NCBI RefSeq assembly: GCF_009728465.1
Contig: NZ_WOCD01000003.1
Location: 1-64,000 of the forward strand
Source: Psychrosphaera haliotis
GTDB taxonomy: Bacteria > Pseudomonadota > Gammaproteobacteria > Enterobacterales > Alteromonadaceae
Length of the DNA: 64,000 bases
Direction of reading: 5' to 3'
This document shows, one piece after another, positions 28,427 through 36,958 of the stretch. The notes under the pieces are model-generated. The model saw nothing but the letters and a program-made list of their open reading frames with translations. It did no database searches and had not been told where the DNA came from. The translations under genes were made by a program, and so were the position numbers. Each line of letters begins with the position of its first letter. Position 1 is the stretch's first letter.

Positions 28427-29497
28427 TTACAACTCAACTTCTTCTTCTTTTATAATCTTGATGATCAAATTATATATCTCTAAAACTTGGCTTTGAGACA
28501 AAGGTTGACCTTCTTCATTTGTAAACTGAATATAAACACCGTCAATGGTGGTTACTAACACAGCTTCATATTCACCTGCTTCTAACGATAATAAGTTCCG
28601 ATATTCAGAGCCAAATAAAGATCCAAAGAATGACTTGTCATCTTTGTCATAATTTAATGTATAAAGAAAAAGCTTTTTGTCTTCTTCTTCAATATCGAAA
28701 CCTAGATCTTCAAATATATCTTCTAATTTTTTGAAAACAAATAAGATGTCTCGTTGAGAGGTAATAACATGATCGCCAGCCGGGTTGGTCCCCATTACCA
28801 GTGAAACATCGGTCAATACTTGTTGTTTCTGGATTACAACTCGATATTGATAATCCAACTCTAAGGAAAGTTGATTTAACATCTCTATCGATAGTTGTTG
28901 TGTTCGATATTCGTTAGAAAACTTAGGTGCATAAGTATCACTTAGTTTCTCTAATTCAATTGGCGTTATAAACGCTTCACCACTTCTTCCGTGAGGCAAA
29001 ACTTTATAATTAATTTCAAAAACAAATCGCTCAGTTTCAACTTCGCGCTTCCAAAACCAAAAACCCACTTCCGTTTTTTTGGTAACTTCTACTCGGTAAT
29101 TGTCTCCGTTGCTTATTAGCTTGTATTCACGGCTATTAATTAAGCCTTCGATACCGTTGTTAATAAACTGTTCAAAATTCTCAACCTGAGTTGGTTTCTC
29201 CAACATTATTTTATATGGGTTATCGTCATCTGTATTTACCCAGCTGCCTTGAAGAATCTCTAGTACACTGGAAGGCGATGTGACAGTTTCTGATTTGTTT
29301 GCTTGTTTACTGCCTTTTACAAGGTGAAACTCCGTGCTTTTAACAGGTGTATTTAACGATTCTGGCACAACAAGAGTGTCTGTACTTTGCTTTGTATTCT
29401 TAACATTTGGCGTATCTGTTAGCCAATTCTTAACCGATGTACAGCCTGTGGTTAACGATACTAAGGTAACCAATAAAGCCGGTTTAAGATATTTCAC
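28427..29497 (-). CDS. bamC: Outer membrane assembly lipoprotein BamC (NlpB)
   Basis: Lipoprotein component of the BAM complex that inserts beta-barrel proteins into the outer membrane. The signal KPALLVTLVSLTTGC ends in a lipobox Cys. The two BamC domains follow, with GFWFWKRE in the first and ELDYQYRVVIQKQ leading to the second. An acidic tail (KEEEVEL) closes it. I take the GTG at 29497 as start, with GGAG 7 bases upstream; the ATG at 29509 overlaps that Shine-Dalgarno site and adds only MEKC. It follows dapA by about 20 bases, the conserved dapA-bamC order of gammaproteobacteria. Confidence 0.88.
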   Translation of the reverse strand: MKYLKPALLVTLVSLTTGCTSVKNWLTDTPNVKNTKQSTDTLVVPESLNTPVKSTEFHLVKGSKQANKSETVTSPSSVLEILQGSWVNTDDDNPYKIMLEKPTQVENFEQFINNGIEGLINSREYKLISNGDNYRVEVTKKTEVGFWFWKREVETERFVFEINYKVLPHGRSGEAFITPIELEKLSDTYAPKFSNEYRTQQLSIEMLNQLSLELDYQYRVVIQKQQVLTDVSLVMGTNPAGDHVITSQRDILFVFKKLEDIFEDLGFDIEEEDKKLFLYTLNYDKDDKSFFGSLFGSEYRNLLSLEAGEYEAVLVTTIDGVYIQFTNEEGQPLSQSQVLEIYNLIIKIIKEEEVEL

Positions 29498-29516
29498 GCA
29501 CTTCTCCATCTTATTA

Positions 29517-30401
29517 TTATTTACTTTGCTCTAAAGCTTGTTTGATAACGTTATGATGATTTGGTTCCATCGTAACTAAAGGTAATCGAACAAAGTCAGA
29601 ACTAATTTTATTTTCTAACATCAGCGCCCATTTTACTGGCACTGGATTAGGCTCAATAAATAGGTCGTTATGCAATGCTACTAGTTTCTTGTCAATATCG
29701 TTGGCATTTTGTTGCTCACCTGCCAGTGCATATTGAACCATTTCACGCAGTTGCCCAGGTCTAATATTTGCAGTAACAGAAATAACACCATCACCACCAA
29801 GGTGTAAAAAGTCTTTTGACGTAACATCATCACCACTAAACAATATGAAGTCCGGGTTCGCTTGTTTTAAAACTCTAACTCTACTTAAATCGCCAGTTGC
29901 GTCTTTAATGCCAACAATATTTTCTACCGCCATTAATTCCATTACCGACTCGTTGCTTAAATCAACATTGGTACGGCCTGGAACATTATACAAAATGATA
30001 GGTTTAGAAGACGCTTCTGCAATCGCTTTAAAATGCTGAATCATGCCCCTTTGACTAGGTTTATTATAATATGGTGTTACTGTAAGAAAACCATCAATTT
30101 CTAAATGATCATATTTTTGAGTTGTTTCTATTGTTGCAGCTGTGGAATTTGAACCATTACCAACAATAATAGGAAGACGTCCATTGTTAACGTCAATACT
30201 ATGAGTTAAAACCTGCACTTTCTCAGCTTCATTTAATGTTGCTGATTCTGCTGTTGTTCCAAGTATTACAAGTCCGTCGGTCTTAGAAGCAATATGCCAC
30301 TCAATCAAATTAGTTAGACTATCAAAATCTACTTCACCATTATTCAACATTGGTGTAATTAAGGCGACAAAGCTGCCCTGAAATCTTGCCTTTAAACTCA
30401 T
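29517..30401 (-). CDS. dapA: 4-hydroxy-tetrahydrodipicolinate synthase
   Basis: Condenses pyruvate with aspartate semialdehyde in lysine and meso-diaminopimelate synthesis. The 294-residue protein is full length. The family pattern is intact: GTTAESATL for the Thr region, YYNKPSQRGMI, YNVPGRTNVD and the Schiff-base lysine in VGIKDATGDLSRV. The ATG follows GGAGG at a good distance. The 140-base region upstream is shared with the divergent gcvR; it is too short and lacks the helices expected of a lysine riboswitch. Confidence 0.95.
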   Translation of the reverse strand: MSLKARFQGSFVALITPMLNNGEVDFDSLTNLIEWHIASKTDGLVILGTTAESATLNEAEKVQVLTHSIDVNNGRLPIIVGNGSNSTAATIETTQKYDHLEIDGFLTVTPYYNKPSQRGMIQHFKAIAEASSKPIILYNVPGRTNVDLSNESVMELMAVENIVGIKDATGDLSRVRVLKQANPDFILFSGDDVTSKDFLHLGGDGVISVTANIRPGQLREMVQYALAGEQQNANDIDKKLVALHNDLFIEPNPVPVKWALMLENKISSDFVRLPLVTMEPNHHNVIKQALEQSK

Positions 30402-30541
30402 AATTCCTCCGTATATTTAGCAAGGTATGTTACTTAGGCACGTACCAATAAACAAGTAAGATATTTGCCAATAATGCGTTTTTATTCCCTTATGGTAGAC
30501 TACTTGACCATTTTGAAAATAGAAGCGCTTTACAATTGCCT

Positions 30542-31096
30542 ATGACCACCATAAATACAGCTCCACAATACCTCGTAATCACAGCTATTGGAGAGAACAA
30601 AACCGGCCTCGTTAGTGAACTCGCAGGGCTAGTCTATCAGTGTGGCTGTAATGTGGTTGACAGCAAAATGGCGATATTTGCCAATGAGTTTTCTATAATC
30701 ATGTTACTTGAAGGTGAGCATGCCGATCTACTTCAACTAGAAACTCAGTTACCGCCTTTAGCAATGAGTTTATCTTTGCTCACTATGATGAAACGAACGC
30801 AAAAGCGTCACTTGGCTGACGATTTAAACAATCACTATTTAATTTCCATAGATGGTCCTGATAAAGCAGGAACCATTAAGGTGTTTACTTCGTATTTAGC
30901 AAAGCAAGGTATCGATATTACAAGTTTGAAGTCAGGTACAGAGATACGACAAGGTAACAAATGGCAGTCAGCGCAAATTGAGTGCTTAATGCCAACGGAA
31001 CAAACAGTGAACAGTATAGAAAGTGAATTTGTTTCACTTTGTAGCTCTTATGAGATGAGCTGTACAATTAGTCCAATTACCATTGAAGTTAATTAA
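30542..31096 (+). CDS. gcvR: Glycine cleavage system regulator GcvR
   Basis: About 184 residues with two ACT domains (YLVITAIGENKTGLVSELAG and YLISIDGPDKAGTIKVF). GcvR binds glycine and blocks the activator GcvA in E. coli. Its position, divergent from dapA and directly before bcp, is the E. coli arrangement. The reading frame could start at TTG 30536, but the ATG at 30542 two codons later is more likely. bcp follows 12 bases after the stop. Confidence 0.88.
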   Translation: MTTINTAPQYLVITAIGENKTGLVSELAGLVYQCGCNVVDSKMAIFANEFSIIMLLEGEHADLLQLETQLPPLAMSLSLLTMMKRTQKRHLADDLNNHYLISIDGPDKAGTIKVFTSYLAKQGIDITSLKSGTEIRQGNKWQSAQIECLMPTEQTVNSIESEFVSLCSSYEMSCTISPITIEVN

Positions 31097-31108
31097 AGGA
31101 GTATTCTA

Positions 31109-31579
31109 ATGAACACATTAAAAGCAGGCGATAAAGCGCCAATGTTTAAACTTAATGACCAAAACGGTGAATTATTCGATTTAGCGGAAGCGCTGAAAAC
31201 AAGCCAAGTGCTGATTTACTTCTATCCAAAAGCAATGACACCAGGTTGTACAGTACAAGCGCAAAACTTGCGTGATGTAAAAGCAGATCTTGAAAAATAT
31301 AACACGGTTGCTGTCGGTATTAGTCCAGACGCTGTGAAACGATTAACAAAATTTACGGAAAGAGATGAATTGAATTTTCCTCTTTTGTCTGACGAGGACC
31401 ATAAAGTTGCCGACGACTTTGGTGTTTGGGGCTTAAAGAAGTTTATGGGTAAAGAGTACGACGGTATACATCGTCTATCTTTCTTAATTGGGCAAGACGG
31501 TGAAATCAAACATTTCTTTAATAAGTTCAAGACTAAAGATCATCACCAAACCGTACTTGATGTTTTAGCAGAACAATAA
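31109..31579 (+). CDS. bcp: Thioredoxin-dependent thiol peroxidase Bcp, 1-Cys type
   Basis: Peroxiredoxin that reduces organic and hydrogen peroxides. The 156-residue protein has the peroxidatic Cys C47 in YPKAMTPGCTVQAQNLRD. In E. coli Bcp the resolving Cys lies five residues later (C45/C50); here that position is Gln52 and the protein has no other Cys, so it must be resolved by an external thiol. GGAG lies upstream of the ATG. It is co-transcribed with gcvR, and a terminator follows at 31711-31746 after an IS-end remnant. Confidence 0.92.
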   Translation: MNTLKAGDKAPMFKLNDQNGELFDLAEALKTSQVLIYFYPKAMTPGCTVQAQNLRDVKADLEKYNTVAVGISPDAVKRLTKFTERDELNFPLLSDEDHKVADDFGVWGLKKFMGKEYDGIHRLSFLIGQDGEIKHFFNKFKTKDHHQTVLDVLAEQ

Positions 31580-31645
31580 TTGGTGAATCTAAAGACCTTA
31601 GTGCCATATTTTAACCCGATTTATCTGTCACTTAGTTTTTGAATT

Positions 31646-31701
31646 CATAACACTCTGCAATATATTGATCAAAAAGTGTCAACGTTATTTAGGACGGGTC
31701 A
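31646..31701. mobile_element. Remnant of an IS3-family right end (solo terminal repeat)
   Basis: These 56 bases match the right end of the intact IS element (54151-54206) with only 4 mismatches, and the last 30 bases are identical, ending in the terminal GACGGGTCA. The IS copy of this segment is the leader just before orfA. No transposase remains here. A weak left end (TAACCCG at 31612, TGTCACTT at 31627) may make a 91-base miniature element from 31611, flanked by ATT on both sides, but this is uncertain. Confidence 0.75.
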
Positions 31702-31710
31702 ATTAAAATA

Positions 31711-31746
31711 AAAAAAGCCCAATATAAATATTGGGCTTTTTCTTTT
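31711..31746. terminator. Terminator between bcp and perM-like gene
   Basis: AGCCCAATAT-AA-ATATTGGGCT with T-rich runs on both sides (A6 before, T5CTTTTT after), so it can serve the plus-strand gcvR-bcp unit and the convergent AI-2E transporter gene. Confidence 0.85.
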
Positions 31747-31794
31747 TGAACTAAGTTTTTGTTTAAAAAATCTAAACCGTCTATGTTATTGAAG

Positions 31795-32889
31795 CTACTT
31801 ACTGCAATTTACTTCTTCTGCGCTAACGTCGTTACTCTGTGGTAGCTCTTTAACAGACCATGCATTGATTAGTGCTTTAACTAGTGACGCCAGAGGTATT
31901 GCAAAAAACACGCCCCAAAAACCCCATAAGCCGCCAAAAAATAAAACTGCAACGATGATATAAACAGGGTTTAAGTCTACCGCTTCTGAAAACAATAATG
32001 GCACCAGTAAGTTACCATCTAGCGCTTGAATAATGCCGTAGGCAATCATAACGTAATAAAAATCAGGGCTTAATCCAAACTGAAACAAAGCAACACCTAT
32101 AACGGGGATTGTCACTACTGCAGCCCCTATATATGGAATGAGCACCGATAAGCCAACCAGTAACCCCAAAACAGCAGCATAACGCAAGTCCATAATGACA
32201 AACGCAATATAAGTAGAAACACCAACCACAAGTATTTCAATTAACTTGCCTCGGATATAATTAATAATTTGTTGGTTCATTTCAGTTGATACTTGTGTGA
32301 TCAAGGTTCGCTCTGTAGGCAACAACCGGTCGAAGCCAGCATAAAGTGATGCCTTGTCTTTCAGCATAAAAAACACCATTAGTGGTACCAGTATTAAGTA
32401 TATTAATAGAGCTACTAGATCTGTTACTGATGTCATAACACCTTGTAGCAGCTCTTCAAGGAAGGTAACAAAACGATTGTCCACATTGCCCATGACCTTT
32501 TCTACTAACATAGGATCAATATTAGGGTACTTTTCTGGTATCTCTTGAATAAAGTTTTTTAAGTCATTCATCATCTCTGGCAACTCTTTTACAAGGCTAA
32601 TGCTTTGTTGCCAAATGACAGGAATAACTTTAACTATAAGTGTGGTGAGTGCGCCAACAAATGCGGTTATGACAATTGTTGTGCTGATGTTTCTACTGAA
32701 ACCCAGTCGTGATACACGCTTTACTGGCCATTCCAATAAAAAGGCAAATACGACAGCTACTAGAACCGGAGTGAGTAATTTCCCAAACCAAAAAAAGGCT
32801 AACATCCCTAGCATGACTACCATAGCTAAGGTTACTGCGTTTGGGTCTGAAAAGTTTTTTCTATACCACTGTCTTATCACTTCGAACAT
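31795..32889 (-). CDS. perM: AI-2E family transporter (PerM-like)
   Basis: A 364-residue inner-membrane protein with about seven to eight transmembrane segments, of the AI-2 exporter/PerM family. The N-terminal WFGKLLTPVLVAVVFAFLLEWP and the central PLMVFFMLKDK, then GLLVGLSVLIPYIGA and DGNLLVPLLFSEAVDLNPV blocks are characteristic. E. coli perM also sits near bcp. Function of many members is unproven; antiport or autoinducer export are suggested for relatives. A TusA-like gene ends 25 bases upstream on the same strand, so the two are probably co-transcribed. Confidence 0.88.
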   Translation of the reverse strand: MFEVIRQWYRKNFSDPNAVTLAMVVMLGMLAFFWFGKLLTPVLVAVVFAFLLEWPVKRVSRLGFSRNISTTIVITAFVGALTTLIVKVIPVIWQQSISLVKELPEMMNDLKNFIQEIPEKYPNIDPMLVEKVMGNVDNRFVTFLEELLQGVMTSVTDLVALLIYLILVPLMVFFMLKDKASLYAGFDRLLPTERTLITQVSTEMNQQIINYIRGKLIEILVVGVSTYIAFVIMDLRYAAVLGLLVGLSVLIPYIGAAVVTIPVIGVALFQFGLSPDFYYVMIAYGIIQALDGNLLVPLLFSEAVDLNPVYIIVAVLFFGGLWGFWGVFFAIPLASLVKALINAWSVKELPQSNDVSAEEVNCSK

Positions 32890-32914
32890 AATTGGCTATC
32901 CAACCTATATTATT

Positions 32915-33127
32915 TTAATCCAATATCTCAACGTTAAAATCCGAACCTTGAACGGATTGTTCAAAGCTTATGTTTTCGGACTTTAAGTAACTAACAAAGT
33001 TTTTTAAAGTAATGTCATCATCCAAAACAAATGATTTTGTGCTTTTTTTTAGCAATTGTTGTTTAACTAGTACAAAAGCCAGTGGACAAGTTAGTCCTCT
33101 AGCATCAAACTGATACACAGAATTCAA
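32915..33127 (-). CDS. TusA/SirA-like sulfurtransferase family protein
   Basis: A 70-residue protein with the CPxP-type motif region ARGLTCPLAFVLVKQ near residues 9-24, where the Cys carries persulfide in TusA. The motif here is CPL rather than the common CPEP/CPLP, so sulfur-carrier function is likely but not certain. It precedes perM-like on the minus strand by 25 bases and is divergent from the unknown gene at 33215. Confidence 0.8.
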   Translation of the reverse strand: MNSVYQFDARGLTCPLAFVLVKQQLLKKSTKSFVLDDDITLKNFVSYLKSENISFEQSVQGSDFNVEILD

Positions 33128-33214
33128 AATTGGAGCCTTTTGGCAATTTGCTCTATTTTGGGTAGTCTACACCTAAGATTGTGTTAATGCAGTAAACCGA
33201 TTAAAAAGAGAATT

Positions 33215-33877
33215 ATGGGCTTATATCCAGATAAATACGGCTTACCAGACGAAGCCGAGATCAAAGACATAAATGCATTTAAGAAAAAAATAAACTGGGG
33301 CGAAATTCCAGCCTTTTTTCAACTCGTCGGTAAATCCATAGCTGATGCTGAAGGGTTTATACATTATGGTTTTGACAATGCATTCAAAAAAATTGTTGAT
33401 CGGAAAAACTGGAATTATGAAAGATTAGGTATACCTGTCAATGCAGATAGGACAATGGCAGAACACGCACTTGAGCCCATAAGACGTCCTAAAATTTGTT
33501 TGTATCATGTATTTAATAAAACAGGGTATGAACTTTTAGCATTTCCATACGTCAAAAGTGTATTAATTGATGAGTTTAGAGAAAATGATCCTAAATTAGA
33601 CTTTCGTCGATGGGATCCATCTCAGATGAAAGTACTCGTTAGAATTCCAGAGTTGCATAAGTTTATTGCCTTTACGCTGGTAAATGGTGATGACGCAGAC
33701 ATGGCTTTAATAGTTCATGCACATAACGTGGTAAATCGAATGATTTCAATGTTAGAGAATGAAGTGGATGTGCACGAGATACGAGGTTTAAGCATTGACC
33801 AAGGTTTTAAAAAGCAAAGCCTAAGCCCCGACGACACACCGGAAGATATTATTATCGAAAACCAAAAAAAAGGATAA
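33215..33877 (+). CDS. Conserved-looking hypothetical protein, 220 residues
   Basis: I do not recognise this protein. It has no signal peptide or transmembrane segment, is mixed alpha/beta, and has notable blocks GLYPDKYGLPDEAEI at the start, WDPSQMKVLVRIPELHKF in the middle and an acidic C-terminal tail (SPDDTPEDIII). Histidines in FIHYG, LYHVF and VHAHN could be structural. It is 11 bases before bepA on the same strand and is likely co-transcribed with it. The frame is intact with ordinary codon use, so I treat it as a real gene. Confidence 0.7.
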   Translation: MGLYPDKYGLPDEAEIKDINAFKKKINWGEIPAFFQLVGKSIADAEGFIHYGFDNAFKKIVDRKNWNYERLGIPVNADRTMAEHALEPIRRPKICLYHVFNKTGYELLAFPYVKSVLIDEFRENDPKLDFRRWDPSQMKVLVRIPELHKFIAFTLVNGDDADMALIVHAHNVVNRMISMLENEVDVHEIRGLSIDQGFKKQSLSPDDTPEDIIIENQKKG

Positions 33878-33888
33878 AACAACGCCTT

Positions 33889-35450
33889 ATGCAGTTCTCT
33901 TTTCAAAAGGCAGTAAGAAATAAATTTACTTCTATATCAGCCGCCGCCATTTTTGTTTTTTCCGCTACGGCGCACTCAATGACCTTAGACAATGAATTGC
34001 CTGATTTAGGCACTTCGGCTTTAAGTACATTATCAATAGAAAAGGAAAAGCAATTAGGCAACATCATTTTGACCAATTAAGGGGCCAAACCGCTATTTTG
34101 CAAGACCCTATAATAATTGAATATATCAATGACTTGGGAAATAGATTAGTGGCGAAGTCAAATGATGTAAATTTCCCTTTCACATTTTTTGGTGTTAACA
34201 ATAGTCAAATAAATGCCTTTGCTTTTTACGGTGGTTATATTGGTATACATACTGGTCTAATTGCAAAGTCTGAAAATGAAAGTCAGCTTGCGTCAGTATT
34301 GGCCCATGAAATTGCTCACGTTACACAACGACACCTTGCAAGAAGTAAAGAAGCGGCAACGAACAGAGCTCCGTTAACGTTAGCGGGAATCGTAGGCTCT
34401 ATAATTTTAGCTGCCGTAAGCCCTCAATTAGTAATGGCCTCTATGATGGCTACATCTGCGGGTACCCAGCAAGCCATGATCAATTATACAAGAGGCAACG
34501 AGCAAGAGGCTGATAGAATTGGCATGAATATATTGGCTAATTCTGGTTACGATCCATATGCCGCTGCTGAATTTTTCACTAAGCTACAGGAACAAGTGCG
34601 TTACAAAAGTAGCATTCCCGCATTTTTAGTTACTCACCCTCTTCCTGATTCACGTGTAACCGATGCAAGACTTCGCGCTCAGCAATATGAAAAAAAGTTT
34701 TATACTGACTCGCTTGATTTTTTATTAGTAAAAGCTCGCGTTGATGCGAGATATGTAAAAAGCCAAGCTGATAACTCAGACACAACTAATTTAGTAGATA
34801 GAATAAAAAAGACTAGTGGTAATAAACGGTTTGCGCTTGAGTACCAGTTACTACTTACCTTAGTAGACAATAAGAAAATTGATAAAGCATTTAGCCTGTG
34901 GGAAAAGCTTAACGAATACGCACCTGGCAACTTATTTCTTTTAGATACCTACTCTGACCTTGCTATAGCTGCTGAAACACCAGAAGTGGCGCTTGATGCA
35001 TTGGCAAAGGCTTATAAAAACAAACCTAACAACTACGTAGTAACATTAAATTACGCCAATGTAGCGTTAGAAGCTAAGCAGTATGGCAAAGCGATTGAAC
35101 TATTAGAGTACTTCTTATTAAAAAAGCCTAAAGATTTATTAGCCACTCAAATGTTAGTTGATGCATACAAAGACGCTAAAAATATGGCAAAATACAATAT
35201 CACTAAAGGTGAGCTTTACGCACTCATGGCTCGTTACAACGAAGCTATTACATTTTTAGATAGAGCGTTAGCAATGATGGGTAAAAGTGATAAAGCCGAA
35301 GTAAGCCGAATTCAAGCGTTAAAGTACCAGTACCGAGAACGCCAGCGCTATATAAAGATATTAAAGGAACCATTTAATGACCGTCACTATTTTCCACAAC
35401 CCAAGATGCTCAAAAAGCCGACAGACATTAGAGTTACTAAAGTCGAATGA
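33889..35450 (+). CDS. bepA: M48-family periplasmic protease/chaperone BepA, frameshifted
   Basis: Periplasmic zinc metalloprotease with chaperone activity in outer-membrane (LptD/BAM) biogenesis. A signal peptide ends near residue 30 (ATAHS). The M48 domain has HEIAHVTQRH with the third ligand Glu in NEQEADRIG; the C-terminal half is a TPR array (from about residue 290). The frame stops at 34080 and resumes in another frame; one added T at about 34067 repairs it (IIFDQLRGQTAIL). Near the 3' end the given frame runs into arsC by 74 bases. One more A at about 35366 would instead end the gene at the TAA overlapping the arsC ATG (TAATG), which is more natural. Order bepA-arsC-wrbA-DUF2069 is conserved in relatives. 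Confidence 0.85.
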
Positions 35451-35724
35451 TGTGGAGCCAAATATTGTTGAATATCTAAAAACACCTCCCACATCTGCTG
35501 AACTTTCTAACATTATTAAACTGCTTGGCGTAGATATAAGAGATATCATCCGTACCAAAGAATCTGAATATAAAGAAGTGGGTGCTGATAATAAAAGTTT
35601 ATCAGACTCAGAGTTGCTATCTATTCTAGTATCCACTCCAAAACTAATAGAAAGACCTATCGTGATTAACAGAAATAAAGCAGCAATTGGGCGACCTCCT
35701 GAAAACGTATTGAGTATTCTTTAA
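35377..35724 (+). CDS. arsC: ArsC-family reductase (glutaredoxin-dependent arsenate reductase type)
   Basis: A 115-residue thioredoxin-fold protein with the catalytic Cys in HNPRCSKSRQTLELL and the later basic residues in RPIVINRNKAAIGRPPENVL, matching single-Cys ArsC (E. coli R773 type) rather than Spx or YffB. Because it lies in a conserved bepA-arsC-wrbA-DUF2069 block and no arsenic-export gene is near, its physiological role may not be arsenate reduction. Its stop overlaps the wrbA start by one base (TAATG). Confidence 0.87.
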   Translation: MTVTIFHNPRCSKSRQTLELLKSNDVEPNIVEYLKTPPTSAELSNIIKLLGVDIRDIIRTKESEYKEVGADNKSLSDSELLSILVSTPKLIERPIVINRNKAAIGRPPENVLSIL

Positions 35725-36305
35725 TGTCTCAACCATTTGTTTTAGTACTTTTCTATTCCAGACATGGATCTGTTTTGAATCTTGCGAAATCAATAGCCAA
35801 AGGTATTGAACAAGCAGGAGTCGAAGCTCGTATCCGAACGGTTATTGACAGTGATGATCATTGCTCAGATTACCCTGCAGTAGATACCGACGATGTTAAA
35901 AACTGTATTGGTCTTGCAATGGGCAGTCCGTGTCATTTCGGGATGATGTCTAGTTCGTTAAAAAAGTTTTGGGAAACCACGTCAAACCATTGGATTAGCG
36001 GAGAGCTAATTGACAAACCTGCCGCTGTATTTACCTCTAGCTCAAGTTTACATGGTGGCAACGAAAGTACTTTGCTAAGCATGAGCTTACCGTTATTACA
36101 CCATGGAATGATGCTATTAGGGGTACCATACTCAGAGCCTGAGTTACATAAAACCGAATCTGGTGGCACGCCCTATGGAGCCAGCCATGTTTCAGGTTTG
36201 TCGTTATCTAATGAACTAAGCCAATCTGAAAAACGTATTGCGGTAGCATTAGGGACACGTTTAGCAAACACCGCAAAATTAATGAATACTAACCAGGCGA
36301 CATAG
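35724..36305 (+). CDS. wrbA: Flavodoxin-fold NAD(P)H:quinone oxidoreductase, WrbA-like
   Basis: A 193-residue FMN flavoprotein. The P-loop-like YSRHGSVLNLAKSIAKG binds FMN phosphate; GSPCHFGMMSSSLKKFWE and TSSSSLHGGNESTLLSM match WrbA. The GTPYGASHVSG block near the C-terminus completes the signature. It is translationally coupled to arsC, with DUF2069 9 bases downstream. Confidence 0.88.
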   Translation: MSQPFVLVLFYSRHGSVLNLAKSIAKGIEQAGVEARIRTVIDSDDHCSDYPAVDTDDVKNCIGLAMGSPCHFGMMSSSLKKFWETTSNHWISGELIDKPAAVFTSSSSLHGGNESTLLSMSLPLLHHGMMLLGVPYSEPELHKTESGGTPYGASHVSGLSLSNELSQSEKRIAVALGTRLANTAKLMNTNQAT

Positions 36306-36314
36306 TTAAATAAA

Positions 36315-36833
36315 ATGCAAAAACACAACGCAACAGCTACAGACTTTCAAACCGCACCGATGGCAACTTTTGTAAAGAAACTACAAAGGTTAGGTTCCTT
36401 TGGTTTCTTTGGATTAGTAATTTATTATCCTATTTTATTTACCTTGCTTGATACTGCTGGTAATTCTTTATCTTATATAACGTTAGTATTATTTTGGGTG
36501 CCATTACTTTTTGCCGTTAAAGGTATTTATCAAGGTAATCCATATACCTTTGCATGGAGTAACTTTGTCATTATGTGGTGCTACCTTCATGGCCTCACAG
36601 CAATATGGACGTTTGAAGGTAATAAACTATTTATCGTTATCGAGCTGGTTTTACTCACTGCTGCTTTTATAGGTAACACCTATTTTGCCCGCTTCAGAGG
36701 CAGAGAGATGGGCTTAGCTTTGCCTAAAATCAAAGAATTAAAAGAACAAGAGAAAGCTCAGTTTGAAGGTAACATAAAACCCAATAACGAAGAGTCAGTT
36801 ATCAAACCAAACATTGAAAAGTCTGACAAATAA
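36315..36833 (+). CDS. DUF2069 inner-membrane protein
   Basis: A 172-residue protein with about four transmembrane segments (residues 27-125), typical of DUF2069 (YfgO/YjeT-type short membrane proteins, function unknown). The motif WSNFVIMWCYLHGLTAIW is characteristic. The C-terminal tail is soluble and Glu/Asn-rich (about 45 residues). It ends the bepA-arsC-wrbA operon. The following 125 bases before cry-DASH show no terminator. Confidence 0.82.
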   Translation: MQKHNATATDFQTAPMATFVKKLQRLGSFGFFGLVIYYPILFTLLDTAGNSLSYITLVLFWVPLLFAVKGIYQGNPYTFAWSNFVIMWCYLHGLTAIWTFEGNKLFIVIELVLLTAAFIGNTYFARFRGREMGLALPKIKELKEQEKAQFEGNIKPNNEESVIKPNIEKSDK

Positions 36834-36958
36834 GGCAGCTTTTAAACCTGTAATTGAAGTGTGTTGATTACCTATCTGAGATGCTTATTCTGCAGGTAAA
36901 TTAAACTAAAAGTTCAGATTATTCGTAATGAGGCTATTATTCATTATTAAAATGACTC

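Noticed and set aside
30402-30541. Lysine riboswitch upstream of dapA
   Set aside because: The 140-base gcvR-dapA gap is too short and shows no riboswitch helices by eye; gcvR also needs part of it.
35377-35724. arsC as part of an arsenic-resistance operon
   Set aside because: No arsR, arsB or acr3 nearby; the gene is embedded in the conserved bepA-arsC-wrbA-DUF2069 block.
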